A stretch of 49,524 nt of DNA from Scatosoma sp045654025 (GCA_045654025.1 JAZOMO010000025.1:1-49524), one strand, 5' to 3'. Positions 24,298 to 31,796 are shown, counted from the first letter of the stretch. Numbers and translations: made by a program. Notes: generated by a model not told the origin, from the sequence alone.

Positions 24298-24575
24298 TAA
24301 CTAAAGTATTATAATCCGAACCAAGATTTTTAGCGGTAGATTTTGTCTGCTACTTCGTTGAAACCCTTGATAAACCATCAGGTTTACCTGCGGCTTTCGC
24401 CTTGTAGAAGAATAAAATTTACTCGCTATAAAATTGCTACGCACCCAAAAGTTCGGATTTTGAAATGATTTTTGGTGCGAAGGAAGAAATTATACTAACG
24501 TATTATGATGACGACAAGCCATAAAGCGTTCAAAAGACGGCTTTTGGGCTGGTTTGGATTGTAATACTTTAGTTA
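24298..24575. mobile_element. MITE-like element, copy 2, with 26-bp terminal inverted repeats
   Basis: 24298-24323 and 24550-24575 are inverted repeats identical at 24 of 26 positions; both differences are transitions. The ends begin TAACTAAAG, so a TA dinucleotide borders both sides, as expected for insertion at TA by IS630/mariner-type transposases. The 278 bp hold no plausible ORF. Inside, another palindromic core (TTATACTAACGTATTA, near 24491-24507) resembles the TTTAC..GTAAA core of the element at 3926-4120. It lies inside the SPFH cassette, and the right end supplies the TAA stop of the upstream membrane-protein gene. Confidence 0.75.
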
Positions 24576-25238
24576 TCTCTTTTTTAATTCCATACGAACT
24601 TTCAGCTTACCCATAATCTTGGTGCAGTTCGTTTCAATCGTTGCCGTTGCCTCTGCGTTCGTTTCCGCACTACTAAGCGCGGGAATCGCCGCCTCAATTG
24701 CATCCAAGCAAGCCGCAATCTCGTTTTCGCAGTTGATAACCGCATCCTTGCCAGAGCCGAAATCCGATTCGTTCTTCAAACGTTCGTATACCGAATGTAC
24801 CGCCGCCTTTGCCGCCGATACGTCCTGGGAGGAAATCGCCGAGATTTCTTCACGTAAGCCCATCGCCTTCATAGCGGGATCTTGGTCCACCAATTTTGCG
24901 TTTTCGCTGACGGGCGGTTTGTCAAAGTGCAGACGATAGCCCAGCCAGAACAAGGTTGCAATCAAACCTGCAAACAACGTCCAGTTGATTACAAGGAAGA
25001 TTAGCGCTATCGTAACCCCTTCCACTACTTTACTCGGGTCGTGAATGAGATTATCAATCAAACCCGTTAACTTGTCAAAACTAGGGTCATCTAACACCCA
25101 GTCGGTGACAAAGAGAAATGTTCCTTTATACAGGATGGGAATGATGATTGCGAAAATGATAATCCACGTAATCACGATACCCAAAGCAACCAAGCAAATG
25201 CCCCAAATGGGGAATTTCTTTTTGTTTACGTTTGCCAT
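24573..25238 (-). CDS. Uncharacterised two-helix membrane protein of the SPFH cassette
   Basis: 221 aa, not recognised. Two transmembrane helices (about 12-36 and 75-100) flank a roughly 40-residue segment with a possible amphipathic helix. A helical cytosolic C-terminal half is rich in Ala, Glu and Ser (AISSQDVSAAKAAVHSVYERL ...), with coiled-coil potential. The ATG follows GGAGGTAGGGT, 21 bp after the SPFH gene stop, so the two are co-transcribed. The stop codon TAA is the first codon of the MITE-like element, so the present C-terminus may have been set by that insertion. Confidence 0.78.
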   Translation of the reverse strand: MANVNKKKFPIWGICLVALGIVITWIIIFAIIIPILYKGTFLFVTDWVLDDPSFDKLTGLIDNLIHDPSKVVEGVTIALIFLVINWTLFAGLIATLFWLGYRLHFDKPPVSENAKLVDQDPAMKAMGLREEISAISSQDVSAAKAAVHSVYERLKNESDFGSGKDAVINCENEIAACLDAIEAAIPALSSAETNAEATATIETNCTKIMGKLKVRMELKKR

Positions 25239-25259
25239 ACCCTACCTCCTTGACACGCC

Positions 25260-26408
25260 TTACAGCTTCGTACCGCAAGCGCCACAGAATTTTTGCGAAA
25301 GGTCGTTGTCCATTTCGCACATAGGACATTTTTTAGAGAGTCTCGTTCCACAATCGCCGCAGAACTTCTGACCCTTTTCGTTGACTTTGCCACAGGAAGG
25401 ACATACCAGCCCTACCACGATCGACTGACCGCATTCTCCGCAGAACTTTCTGCCTTCGGGGTTGGTTGCGCCACAATGAGGACACTTTACGCCGGCAGGC
25501 TCAGCCGCCGCAGGCTGTTGAGGAGCTTGCTGCTGAGCCATCCCCCCTGCCATGTTGCCAAACATTGCGCCAGCCATGGGCGCCATGCCAAGGCCCATAC
25601 CCAAGCCGAGGCCTGCGTTTGCCAGTCCACCGCTGTTCGGATTTTCCGCCATCTTTTCCATAATATCCAGCGAACGGCGTTGCTGATAGAAGTTTGCACC
25701 AAGCGCCATCTCTTCCTTGTAGCCACGCAGTTTCTCGTACTGTTCCTTCGGAGGAGAAACGGATTCGATGAAGAAGTTTACAAGATCCACACCGAAGCGT
25801 TCGAATTCCTTGTCGAGGGCTTTCTTACACTCGGCGGACAGTTCGTCTAAATACGAGGTAACTTCGAGGAAAGAAATCTTCTGGCGATTCATAAACGCCG
25901 AGATAATCGATTTGATTTTGGAATTCAAAAGGCCACGGAAGTAGTTCACCACGAATTCGTGCGTGATGGTCAAGCCGCCGGAAAGCGCGCCGACCAGCTC
26001 GACAACGAACTGACGGGAATCTACGATGCGGACACCGTATTTACCACGGCAACGGATGTTGAGAAGCAATCCGTATTTCGGGTCTTCAATCGGGAACGCC
26101 TCATCCGAACCCCACAGCATATCCAGACGAGAGGTTTTATTGATGTAATAAACCTCTGCCGCGAAGGGAGTTCTGCCGAAAGGCAAGTTTACAAGCTTGT
26201 TTAAAAGGGGAAGGTTACCCGACTTTAAGGTGTGAGTACCGCCGCCGAACAAGTCCAGCGCTTTGCCGCCCTTGAAGAACAACGCCTCTTGCCCAGAGTT
26301 AACAATGAGTTGCGAACCGAGTACGAATTGTTCGCCAGGATACTTATGAATCAACCAAGAGCCGCCGTTTGCCCGACCGTCATATTTGATAACGTCAATT
26401 AAAGCCAT
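25260..26408 (-). CDS. SPFH-domain protein with three C-terminal zinc ribbons (YdjI-like)
   Basis: 382 aa. Residues about 20-245 form an SPFH/band-7 domain of the YdjI/virion-core-like group (QLIVNSGQEALFFKGGKALD, GVDLVNFFIESVSPP). A Gly/Met/Ala-rich linker (GLGLGMGLGMAPMAGAMFG) and a Gln/Pro stretch follow. The C-terminus has three tandem zinc ribbons (CPHCGATNPEG.KFCGECG; CPSCGKVNEKG.KFCGDCG; CPMCEMDN....KFCGACG). In Bacillus, YdjI recruits PspA to membranes under stress. No pspA or TPM gene is next to it here. It is the first gene of a unit with its own promoter at 26509-26537 and a leader of about 95 nt. A role as a membrane-microdomain scaffold is inferred. Confidence 0.9.
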   Translation of the reverse strand: MALIDVIKYDGRANGGSWLIHKYPGEQFVLGSQLIVNSGQEALFFKGGKALDLFGGGTHTLKSGNLPLLNKLVNLPFGRTPFAAEVYYINKTSRLDMLWGSDEAFPIEDPKYGLLLNIRCRGKYGVRIVDSRQFVVELVGALSGGLTITHEFVVNYFRGLLNSKIKSIISAFMNRQKISFLEVTSYLDELSAECKKALDKEFERFGVDLVNFFIESVSPPKEQYEKLRGYKEEMALGANFYQQRRSLDIMEKMAENPNSGGLANAGLGLGMGLGMAPMAGAMFGNMAGGMAQQQAPQQPAAAEPAGVKCPHCGATNPEGRKFCGECGQSIVVGLVCPSCGKVNEKGQKFCGDCGTRLSKKCPMCEMDNDLSQKFCGACGTKL

Positions 26409-26508
26409 CTTCTTCCTCCAACAATCTATTGTGTTTTATAGGGAGAGCCATGCGTATACGCGCCCGCACCCGACCTATATATACACAAAAAATTCAACTA
26501 TTATGTAA

Positions 26509-26537
26509 AGTATACACCCGTTCGACATAAAAGTCAA
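26509..26537 (-). promoter_or_regulatory. Sigma-A promoter of the SPFH cassette
   Basis: TTGACT (26532-26537), 17 bp, TATACT (26509-26514) on the minus strand. The resulting leader is about 95 nt and GC-rich in the middle, which may fold. No operator repeat overlaps the boxes. Confidence 0.82.
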
Positions 26538-26651
26538 TACTTTTTATAAAAAAATATTTTTTTTTGATAAATATCCTCATGTTCATCAAATAAATGAATA
26601 AACCGAGAGGGAAAGCAGAGCCGTCGGGGAGCGAAAACGGCTCCCTTGAAA

Positions 26652-26742
26652 GTGAATTGAAACAAAGTTTCGTGAATTACATACTTTGTATGCGTGAATT
26701 GTTTTGCGATTGCAAAACGTGAATTGATTGCCTTTGGCAATC
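26652..26742 (-). repeat. Hairpin array on GTGAATT anchors (array C, inverse of array A)
   Basis: Four GTGAATT words (26652-26658, 26672-26678, 26694-26700, 26719-26725; reverse complement of AATTCAC), each followed by a different palindrome: GAAAC-AAA-GTTTC, CATAC-TTT-GTATG, GTTTTGC-GATT-GCAAAAC and GATTGCC-TTT-GGCAATC. Stem sequences are unrelated to each other but perfectly self-complementary. On the minus strand the layout is the same as array A (16804-16899). Confidence 0.85.
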
Positions 26743-26836
26743 GTTTCGGAAAAAATTAAATAATCCCGCACTCCTCTTGCCTTCCTCTTAGAGGAAGGTG
26801 TCGCAGCTTGCCGCGTAAGGAAGAAGCCTTTTTGTA

Positions 26837-26866
26837 AGAAAAAAGCCGCCCTTTCTTTTGGCGGCT
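26837..26866 (-). terminator. Intrinsic terminator of the first MATE pump gene
   Basis: AGCCGCC / GGCGGCT (7 bp) with a 9-nt loop is followed on the minus strand by TTTTTTCTT. It lies 15 bp after the MATE stop. Confidence 0.92.
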
Positions 26867-26881
26867 ATTTATTTGTACGAC

Positions 26882-28234
26882 TTAGCAATATCTGTATTTT
26901 TTGCGGTTGCAGAGAATGCACACGATGGACACCACCGCCGCCACTACTTCCGCCACCACGATAGACAACCATATCCCGTCCAACGGATTACCGCCGAGCC
27001 GTTCGAAGATAATCGGCAACAACAAAACCGCCGCCACCTGAAACACCAGCGTACGCATAAAGGAAATGATTGCCGATATCAGCCCGTTGTTTAAGGCAGT
27101 AAAGAAGGACGAAGCGAAGATACTCGCCCCTGCAAACAAGAACCCAAACGAGAAAATATAGAACCCTCGAACAGTCATTTGCTCTAAGTCAGGGTTGTAT
27201 CCCACGAACATTTTGGATACTGGCGCGGCTAGCAACATCGCCGCCCCCAGCATACACGCCGACATCACCGCCACCACAACCAAGCTCTTCTTAAAGACGT
27301 TTTTTAGTTCATCTTGCGACTTTGCGCCGTAATGGTAACTGACAACGGGCGCAACCCCCACCGAATACCCGATTAAACAGGACAAAAAGGTGAAATTGAC
27401 GTACATCAGCACGCCGTAAGCCGCTACACCGGGCTCGCCTGCGTAGTGCATCAGCTGGGCGTTATACAGCATCGCAACCACCGACATCGCTACGTTCGCC
27501 AAGAACTCGGAACAGCCGTTACCCATCGCTTTTAACACCGACTTTCCGTCAAAAGTCATCTTGCCTAAACGGAGCAACGAGGAGTTGTTTTTACGGAAAA
27601 AGTAGATAAGAGGCAGTACGCCACCCACCAACTGGCTAACCGCCGTCGCAATCGCCGCGCCCATCAAGCCAAGAGGAAATACAGCCACCAGCAATACGTC
27701 AAGCAGCATATTCGTACAGCCAGCCGCTAGGGTAAACCAAAGCCCCAGCTTTGGCTTTTCTGCGGTGACGAAAAAGCTTTGAAATTCGAACTGCAACATC
27801 TGCGCCGGCAGAGCAATCAGTATAATTCTGCCGTACAGCACGCAATTTTCCAGCAGCTCTCCCTCTGCCCCTAACAGCTGGGCTATCGGGCGCAAAAAGA
27901 GCATGGCTATCACCGCCAAAACCACGCCGATGAGAATGGTCAAATAGACGAGCAATGAGAAAATTCGGTTGGCTTTTTCTGTCTTTCCCCTACCTAAATT
28001 TTTTCCGATAAGAGCGCTGCCGCCCGCGCCGATCATAAACCCGACCGCGCCCAAAATCATCAGCACGGGGTAGATGAGATTGACGGCGGTAAACTCCGTT
28101 TCCCCTGCGAAATTCGACACGAAAAAACCGTCCACTACGCCGTATATGGAAACGAACACCATCATGATGATGGTGGGCGCAGTAAAACGGAATAATTTCC
28201 GGTAATTAAAATGGTCGGAAAGTTTAACAGCCAT
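26882..28234 (-). CDS. MATE-family efflux transporter
   Basis: 450-aa antiporter with about twelve transmembrane helices, of the NorM/DinF superfamily. It begins FNYRKLFRFTAPTIIMMVFVSIYGVVDGFFVSN, a typical MATE first helix with the conserved Asp. The two halves have matching repeats (GAGGSALIGKNLGRGK in the first half). MATE proteins expel cationic drugs or metabolites using Na+ or H+. The Shine-Dalgarno is weak, and a hairpin (28250-28276) separates it from the DUF1846 gene upstream, so it may be read through from that gene's promoter. Substrate unknown. Confidence 0.93.
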   Translation of the reverse strand: MAVKLSDHFNYRKLFRFTAPTIIMMVFVSIYGVVDGFFVSNFAGETEFTAVNLIYPVLMILGAVGFMIGAGGSALIGKNLGRGKTEKANRIFSLLVYLTILIGVVLAVIAMLFLRPIAQLLGAEGELLENCVLYGRIILIALPAQMLQFEFQSFFVTAEKPKLGLWFTLAAGCTNMLLDVLLVAVFPLGLMGAAIATAVSQLVGGVLPLIYFFRKNNSSLLRLGKMTFDGKSVLKAMGNGCSEFLANVAMSVVAMLYNAQLMHYAGEPGVAAYGVLMYVNFTFLSCLIGYSVGVAPVVSYHYGAKSQDELKNVFKKSLVVVAVMSACMLGAAMLLAAPVSKMFVGYNPDLEQMTVRGFYIFSFGFLFAGASIFASSFFTALNNGLISAIISFMRTLVFQVAAVLLLPIIFERLGGNPLDGIWLSIVVAEVVAAVVSIVCILCNRKKYRYC

Positions 28235-28249
28235 AATCGTATTCGCAAC

Positions 28250-28276
28250 AATTCGCCGTGCAAAACACGGCGAATT
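28250..28276. other. 11-bp perfect hairpin between DUF1846 and MATE genes
   Basis: AATTCGCCGTG and CACGGCGAATT form an 11-bp perfect stem with a 5-nt loop. No T tract follows on the minus strand, so rather than a full terminator it is probably an mRNA-stabilising or partial stop between the two co-oriented genes. Confidence 0.5.
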
Positions 28277-28293
28277 CGTTAGTCCTCAAATTG

Positions 28294-29757
28294 TTAATCC
28301 TTAATCGGCTCGCAAGTGATGTGCATTCCCAAAGACTTCAAGGTCTTCAAATCGACGTCGGACAGAAGAACGGTGGAATGTACCTCGCTCCCCTTCAGCT
28401 TGTCCAGCTGAGCAAGCGCCAGCCTTGCCGTCTCGTTCTCTACGGCGCAGATAGCCAGCGCCATCAAGACTTCGTTGGTATGCAGACGGGGATTTACCGC
28501 CCCCATATGATTGACCTTTAATGTTTGCACGGGCTCGATGACCGTCGGTGATATCAGCTGAATTTTATCGTCGATACCACCCAGCTGTTTTAAGGCGTTG
28601 AGCAAAGCCGCCGCGGCCGCACCCAGCAATTTACTCGTCTTGCCCGTAGCAATCTCGCCGTTCGACAGAGCCATCGCCACGGCAGGGCCTTTCGTTTTTT
28701 CTGCTTTCTTCAAGGCGGGTACAACGGGCTTTCTGTCCTCTACCGTCACGCCAAGTCGGCTCATTAACAGCTCGATTTTTCCCACGACCTCTTTGCTAAC
28801 ACGCGCTTTTCTTGCATCCGCTTGCGCGGCATAGAAACGGCGAATGACCTCGTTACGGCTCGCCGCCTTACACGCCTCTTCGTCCACGATACAAAAACCT
28901 GCCATATTCACGCCCATATCGGTGGGCGATTGATAAGGGGACTTGCCCAAAATGCGTTCCAGCATCGCGTTCACAACGGGGAAAATTTCCACGTCGCGGT
29001 TGTAGTTGACCGACAGCGTTCCGTACGCCTCTAAATGATAGGGGTCTATCATATTGACGTCGTTTAAATCCGCCGTTGCCGCCTCGTATGCCACGTTGAC
29101 GGGGTGGGAAAGAGGCAAATTCCAAATAGGGAAGGTTTCAAACTTCGCATAGCCAGCCTTCACCCCACGCTTATTTTCGTGATAGAGCTGGGAAAGGCAG
29201 GTCGCCATCTTACCACTGCCAGGACCGGGAGCCGTCACCACCACCAAGCGGCGCTCGGTGGGCACGAACTCGTTCTTGCCGTAGCCCTCGTCCGAAACAA
29301 TCTTCTGCACGTCGGAGGGATAGCCCTCGATGGCGTAATGCTTGTATACCTTCACGCCCAAGTTCTCCAAACGGCGAATGAACGCGTCCACGCGAGGCAA
29401 CGATTGATACATCGTCATGACCACGCTGCCTACGTACAAGCCCTTTTTCTTGAAAATTTCCAAAAGGCGAATGACGTCTGCATCGTAGGTAATGCCAAGG
29501 TCACTTCTGTATTTATTCTTTTCGATGTCGTTTGCGGAAATAACCACCAAAATTTCGGCGATGTCCTTCAGCTTTAACAGCATCTTAATCTTACTGTCCG
29601 GCTCAAAGCCAGGCAATACACGCGAAGCATGATAGTCGTCGAATAACTTACCGCCGAATTCCAAGTACAGCTTGTCCCCGAACGAGGCAATACGCTCTTC
29701 AATCTTTTCCGACTGCAACGAAAGATATTTTTTGTTGTCAAAGCCTTTCCGTATCAT
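28294..29757 (-). CDS. DUF1846 domain-containing protein
   Basis: 487 aa, full-length member of the DUF1846 family, which is widespread in Firmicutes and Actinobacteria with known structures but no settled function. Characteristic segments: KLYLEFGGKLFDDYHASRVL, APGPGSGKMATCLSQLYHE (a P-loop-like Gly-rich turn), and INPRLHT-like AVNPRLHTNEVLMALAICAVENE. The N-terminal half is Rossmann-like. The start at 29757 has AAGGAG; the upstream frame to 29814 overlaps the promoter. It is driven by a promoter overlapped by an 18-bp palindrome, so it is likely a regulated gene. No partner is obvious. Confidence 0.93.
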   Translation of the reverse strand: MIRKGFDNKKYLSLQSEKIEERIASFGDKLYLEFGGKLFDDYHASRVLPGFEPDSKIKMLLKLKDIAEILVVISANDIEKNKYRSDLGITYDADVIRLLEIFKKKGLYVGSVVMTMYQSLPRVDAFIRRLENLGVKVYKHYAIEGYPSDVQKIVSDEGYGKNEFVPTERRLVVVTAPGPGSGKMATCLSQLYHENKRGVKAGYAKFETFPIWNLPLSHPVNVAYEAATADLNDVNMIDPYHLEAYGTLSVNYNRDVEIFPVVNAMLERILGKSPYQSPTDMGVNMAGFCIVDEEACKAASRNEVIRRFYAAQADARKARVSKEVVGKIELLMSRLGVTVEDRKPVVPALKKAEKTKGPAVAMALSNGEIATGKTSKLLGAAAAALLNALKQLGGIDDKIQLISPTVIEPVQTLKVNHMGAVNPRLHTNEVLMALAICAVENETARLALAQLDKLKGSEVHSTVLLSDVDLKTLKSLGMHITCEPIKD

Positions 29758-29773
29758 ATCCGCGCTCCTTTTG

Positions 29774-29791
29774 TATACTAACGTTAGTATA
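29774..29791. promoter_or_regulatory. 18-bp perfect palindromic operator over the DUF1846 promoter
   Basis: TATACTAACGTTAGTATA reads identically on both strands and includes the -10 box. A bound dimeric repressor (TetR-type operators have this size and A/T-rich ends) would block RNA polymerase. No TetR-like gene is in the window, so the regulator must be elsewhere. Confidence 0.75.
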
Positions 29792-29814
29792 TCAAAAGCG
29801 CAAAAAAAAGTCAA
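29786..29814 (-). promoter_or_regulatory. Sigma-A promoter of the DUF1846 gene
   Basis: TTGACT (29809-29814), 17 bp, TATACT (29786-29791) on the minus strand. The -10 box is the right arm of the palindromic operator at 29774-29791. Confidence 0.85.
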
Positions 29815-29852
29815 CGGCTTGGGAAGGTATATTTCATCCTATTTTTGTTTTT

Positions 29853-30104
29853 CTAAAGCTTTCCGCCAGGTTTTCCCGGCAACGGCAGGACACGAAACCG
29901 CTTTACCCTCTCCACCTTGCAGGTTACAAAAACACGAAAACCGTCTTCCTCCGACGTAATTTCCAACCGCAAGCCTTCACTTAAATCAAAATATTCCGAC
30001 AGCTTTCTTTCCAAATCTCGCTCGATAATCGCCTTACTTTCTGCGTCCAGCGCCGCCTTATCCGCCTGCAGGACTCCGTACGCCCTTTGAAACATTTTTC
30101 CCAT
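29853..30104 (-). CDS. minE: MinE-like cell division topological specificity factor
   Basis: 83 aa. It follows minD directly (start 1 bp after the minD stop, with AAAAGGAG inside the minD end), the normal minD-minE order. The pattern fits MinE: an N-terminal short helix with the MinD-binding region (MFQRAYGVLQADKA), then IIERDLERKLSEYFDL and strands ITSEEDGFRVFVTCKVER. Similarity is weak, and the usual AKERL segment is only approximated, so this is a divergent MinE assigned largely on context. MinE drives MinD off the membrane to place the division site. Confidence 0.68.
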   Translation of the reverse strand: MGKMFQRAYGVLQADKAALDAESKAIIERDLERKLSEYFDLSEGLRLEITSEEDGFRVFVTCKVERVKRFRVLPLPGKPGGKL

Positions 30105-30105
30105 C

Positions 30106-30870
30106 TTATAAGCTCCTTTTTAATCCTCTGCGGATACTGCCTAAAAAGCCTAAATAGCGCTTTGTGGGGTCGTACACCTTCCGTTTTCCACCGCGCAGTA
30201 TCTGCGCCGCATACCGCATCGCAACGTGCGCCGTAAGCTCCCCCTCGCAGGAGAGAGTATACAAGTGCGGCACAACCCCTAAAACGGGTAGCTTTAGCAG
30301 CTTTGCTAATTCCTTGGGGGAGAACTCCTCACCGACGACCACCAAGTCCCCATGCGAGCCGTTGATAAGCAGCGACAGCGTATGGATCCCCTGCCCTTTC
30401 ATCCGATGAATTGCCTTGTCCGCATCCCGCACAGAGGAGAGCTGTGGCGCAACGACCACCACCCCCTCATCCGCCGCTGACGTCGCAACCAAAAAACCCT
30501 CCCCAACCCCTGCTGGGCTGTCGATAAGCAGGTAGTCAAATTCCCCTTCCAACTGCGCTATCAGACCTTGAAAGGTCGGCGCGTTGATAGAAAGAGGCTC
30601 TTTCCCCCCTCTAAGCAGGCAGAGCGTGGGGTATTTCGGGTGCCGCAAAAGCGCCTGACGAACACGGCATTTCCCCGCCAAAACGTCTGCAATATCGTAC
30701 CCGCCATACCCCTCTAACCCAAGGTATAAATCCAAATTATTCAGCCCAAAATCGGCGTCCACCAAGGCGACGTGCTCCCCCTTTTTTGCAAGGGCGATCC
30801 CCAGCATCGCTGTCATCGTCGTCTTCCCGACGCCCCCTTTTCCGCTTGTGATTACGATTTTTCTCGCCAT
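30106..30870 (-). CDS. minD: Septum-site determining ATPase MinD
   Basis: 254-aa ParA/MinD-type ATPase. Deviant Walker A is SGKGGVGKTTMTAMLG; VDADFGLNNLDLYLGLE and DYLLIDSPAGVGEGF carry switch I/Walker B. The C-terminus YLGFLGSIRRGLKRSL is an amphipathic membrane-targeting helix, as in true MinD. The start is ATG 30870 with AAGGAGAAGG; the longer frame runs back into a terminator. minC is not next to it, although MinC is normally the division inhibitor partner. An extended -10 promoter lies at 30893-30901. Confidence 0.94.
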   Translation of the reverse strand: MARKIVITSGKGGVGKTTMTAMLGIALAKKGEHVALVDADFGLNNLDLYLGLEGYGGYDIADVLAGKCRVRQALLRHPKYPTLCLLRGGKEPLSINAPTFQGLIAQLEGEFDYLLIDSPAGVGEGFLVATSAADEGVVVVAPQLSSVRDADKAIHRMKGQGIHTLSLLINGSHGDLVVVGEEFSPKELAKLLKLPVLGVVPHLYTLSCEGELTAHVAMRYAAQILRGGKRKVYDPTKRYLGFLGSIRRGLKRSL

Positions 30871-30892
30871 AACCTTCTCCTTCCGCGCAGAA

Positions 30893-30901
30893 AGTATATC
30901 A
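30893..30901 (-). promoter_or_regulatory. Extended -10 promoter of minD-minE
   Basis: TGATATACT on the minus strand (TATACT with the TGn extension) sits 23 nt before the minD ATG. No good -35 box is found at 16-18 bp, which fits an extended -10 promoter. Confidence 0.55.
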
Positions 30902-30952
30902 AAAGCCGTAAAAAGGTTTTTGAAGGAGTTTGTCGAAAAAGGGAAAAGAATG

Positions 30953-30980
30953 AAAAAAAGCAACCCAAAAAAAGGGTTGC
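30953..30980 (-). terminator. Intrinsic terminator of hisIE
   Basis: GCAACCC / GGGTTGC (7 bp) around a run of seven T, followed on the minus strand by seven more T. It lies 30 bp past the hisIE stop and upstream of the minD promoter. Confidence 0.92.
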
Positions 30981-31010
30981 TTTTCTATTTTATCACATGG
31001 CAAATATCAA

Positions 31011-31646
31011 TTATCTATTTCGCTTGCACAGCTCCGCGCCGACGTCGGACAGTTTCACGCCCTTCGCCGCAAGCAGTACCATCATATGATAGAGGAAGTC
31101 GCCTGCTTCGTTAATCGTTTCCTCTTTATCAGGGTTTTTCGAGGCAATCGCAAGTTCCACCGCTTCCTCGCCAACTTTCTTGGCAATCTTGTCGATACCA
31201 CGAATGAGCAAGTAGTTGGTGTACGAGCCTTCTTCGGGATTTTTAATACAGTTTTCGATCATGCGTTGCAGTCTGCCCAGCATTTCGCCGCCGATACTGT
31301 TGTACGCGCCGACGATTTGTTTGGTATAAGCAGAATACGCTTTCTTTTCAGGACAAGCCTTTCCTTTTTGCGCCACTTTCAGTAGCAAAGAATTTCCCTC
31401 TGCCGTCAGGAATGCCGCCTTCACCTTTTGGGTGTTCACCGAGCCGCCAAACTTAACGACCTCGCCGTCCTCTACGTAATGCGCATAGCCCGTTTCAAAG
31501 GTCTTTTGCGCCGCTGCTTCGTTCATCGAACCAAGCAACAATACCTCGCCACTCTCGTAATCCTGTGCGATAACGGGGATCAACCCATCTTTATCGAATA
31601 CAAATTCTTTTACGTTTACGTTCATTTCTACATTTTTTTCTGCCAT
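31011..31646 (-). CDS. HisI-HisE fusion with a degenerate HisI half
   Basis: 211 aa. The C-terminal half (about 112-211) is an intact HisE phosphoribosyl-ATP pyrophosphatase: EGSYTNYLL, IDKIAKKVGEEAVELAIASKN, EAGDFLYHMMVLL, the all-alpha MazG-like metal site. The N-terminal half aligns with HisI (LIPVIAQDYESGEVLLLGSMNE, QKTFETGYAHY) but has lost the signature residues. The W-x-KG-x-TSGH motif is replaced by VVKFGGSVNTQ. The Zn/Mg DCDxD motif is TAEGN. The CHTG..SCF cysteines are reduced to one (ACPEKKAYSAY). So the AMP-cyclohydrolase activity is probably gone. No other his gene is nearby; it has its own promoter and terminator. It could be a nucleotide pyrophosphatase with a non-histidine role. 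Confidence 0.85.
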   Translation of the reverse strand: MAEKNVEMNVNVKEFVFDKDGLIPVIAQDYESGEVLLLGSMNEAAAQKTFETGYAHYVEDGEVVKFGGSVNTQKVKAAFLTAEGNSLLLKVAQKGKACPEKKAYSAYTKQIVGAYNSIGGEMLGRLQRMIENCIKNPEEGSYTNYLLIRGIDKIAKKVGEEAVELAIASKNPDKEETINEAGDFLYHMMVLLAAKGVKLSDVGAELCKRNR

Positions 31647-31698
31647 AGGTGATTCCTCCGTGTCGTATTAGAGCTACTTACAAGCCCTCATCATCCTC

Positions 31699-31727
31699 AT
31701 TATACACCCGTTTTTCCCATTCGTCAA
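31699..31727 (-). promoter_or_regulatory. Sigma-A promoter of hisIE
   Basis: TTGACG (31722-31727), 17 bp, TATAAT (31699-31704) on the minus strand; leader of about 45 nt, then GGAGGAATCACC before the ATG. No T-box or attenuator is seen, unusual for a histidine gene. Confidence 0.85.
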
Positions 31728-31796
31728 GAGCGAAATAAAAAATTTTTCCTATTTTTTTGAAAAAACTCCATAGAATGCAAAGCCTTCTTTTTTTCG

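Larger units (their letters stand above)
26409..26881. other. 473-bp intergenic region: promoter, AT-rich tract, hairpin array, MATE terminator
   Basis: No gene is supported. From left to right it holds the SPFH-gene leader with a GCGTATACGC palindrome, its sigma-A promoter, an AT-rich tract (26538-26600), a GGGAGC/GCTCCC hairpin (about 26625-26645), the GTGAATT hairpin array, an 8-bp hairpin CCTTCCTC/GAGGAAGG near 26779, and the MATE-pump terminator. Short frames across the array are made of repeat units and are not genes. Confidence 0.7.

Noticed and set aside
26534..26740. Small minus-strand frame across the GTGAATT array
   Set aside because: It is translated hairpin repeat with no ribosome site.
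31647..31796. T-box or his attenuator upstream of hisIE
   Set aside because: No specifier loop, T-box sequence or His-codon leader peptide is seen; only a plain sigma-A promoter.
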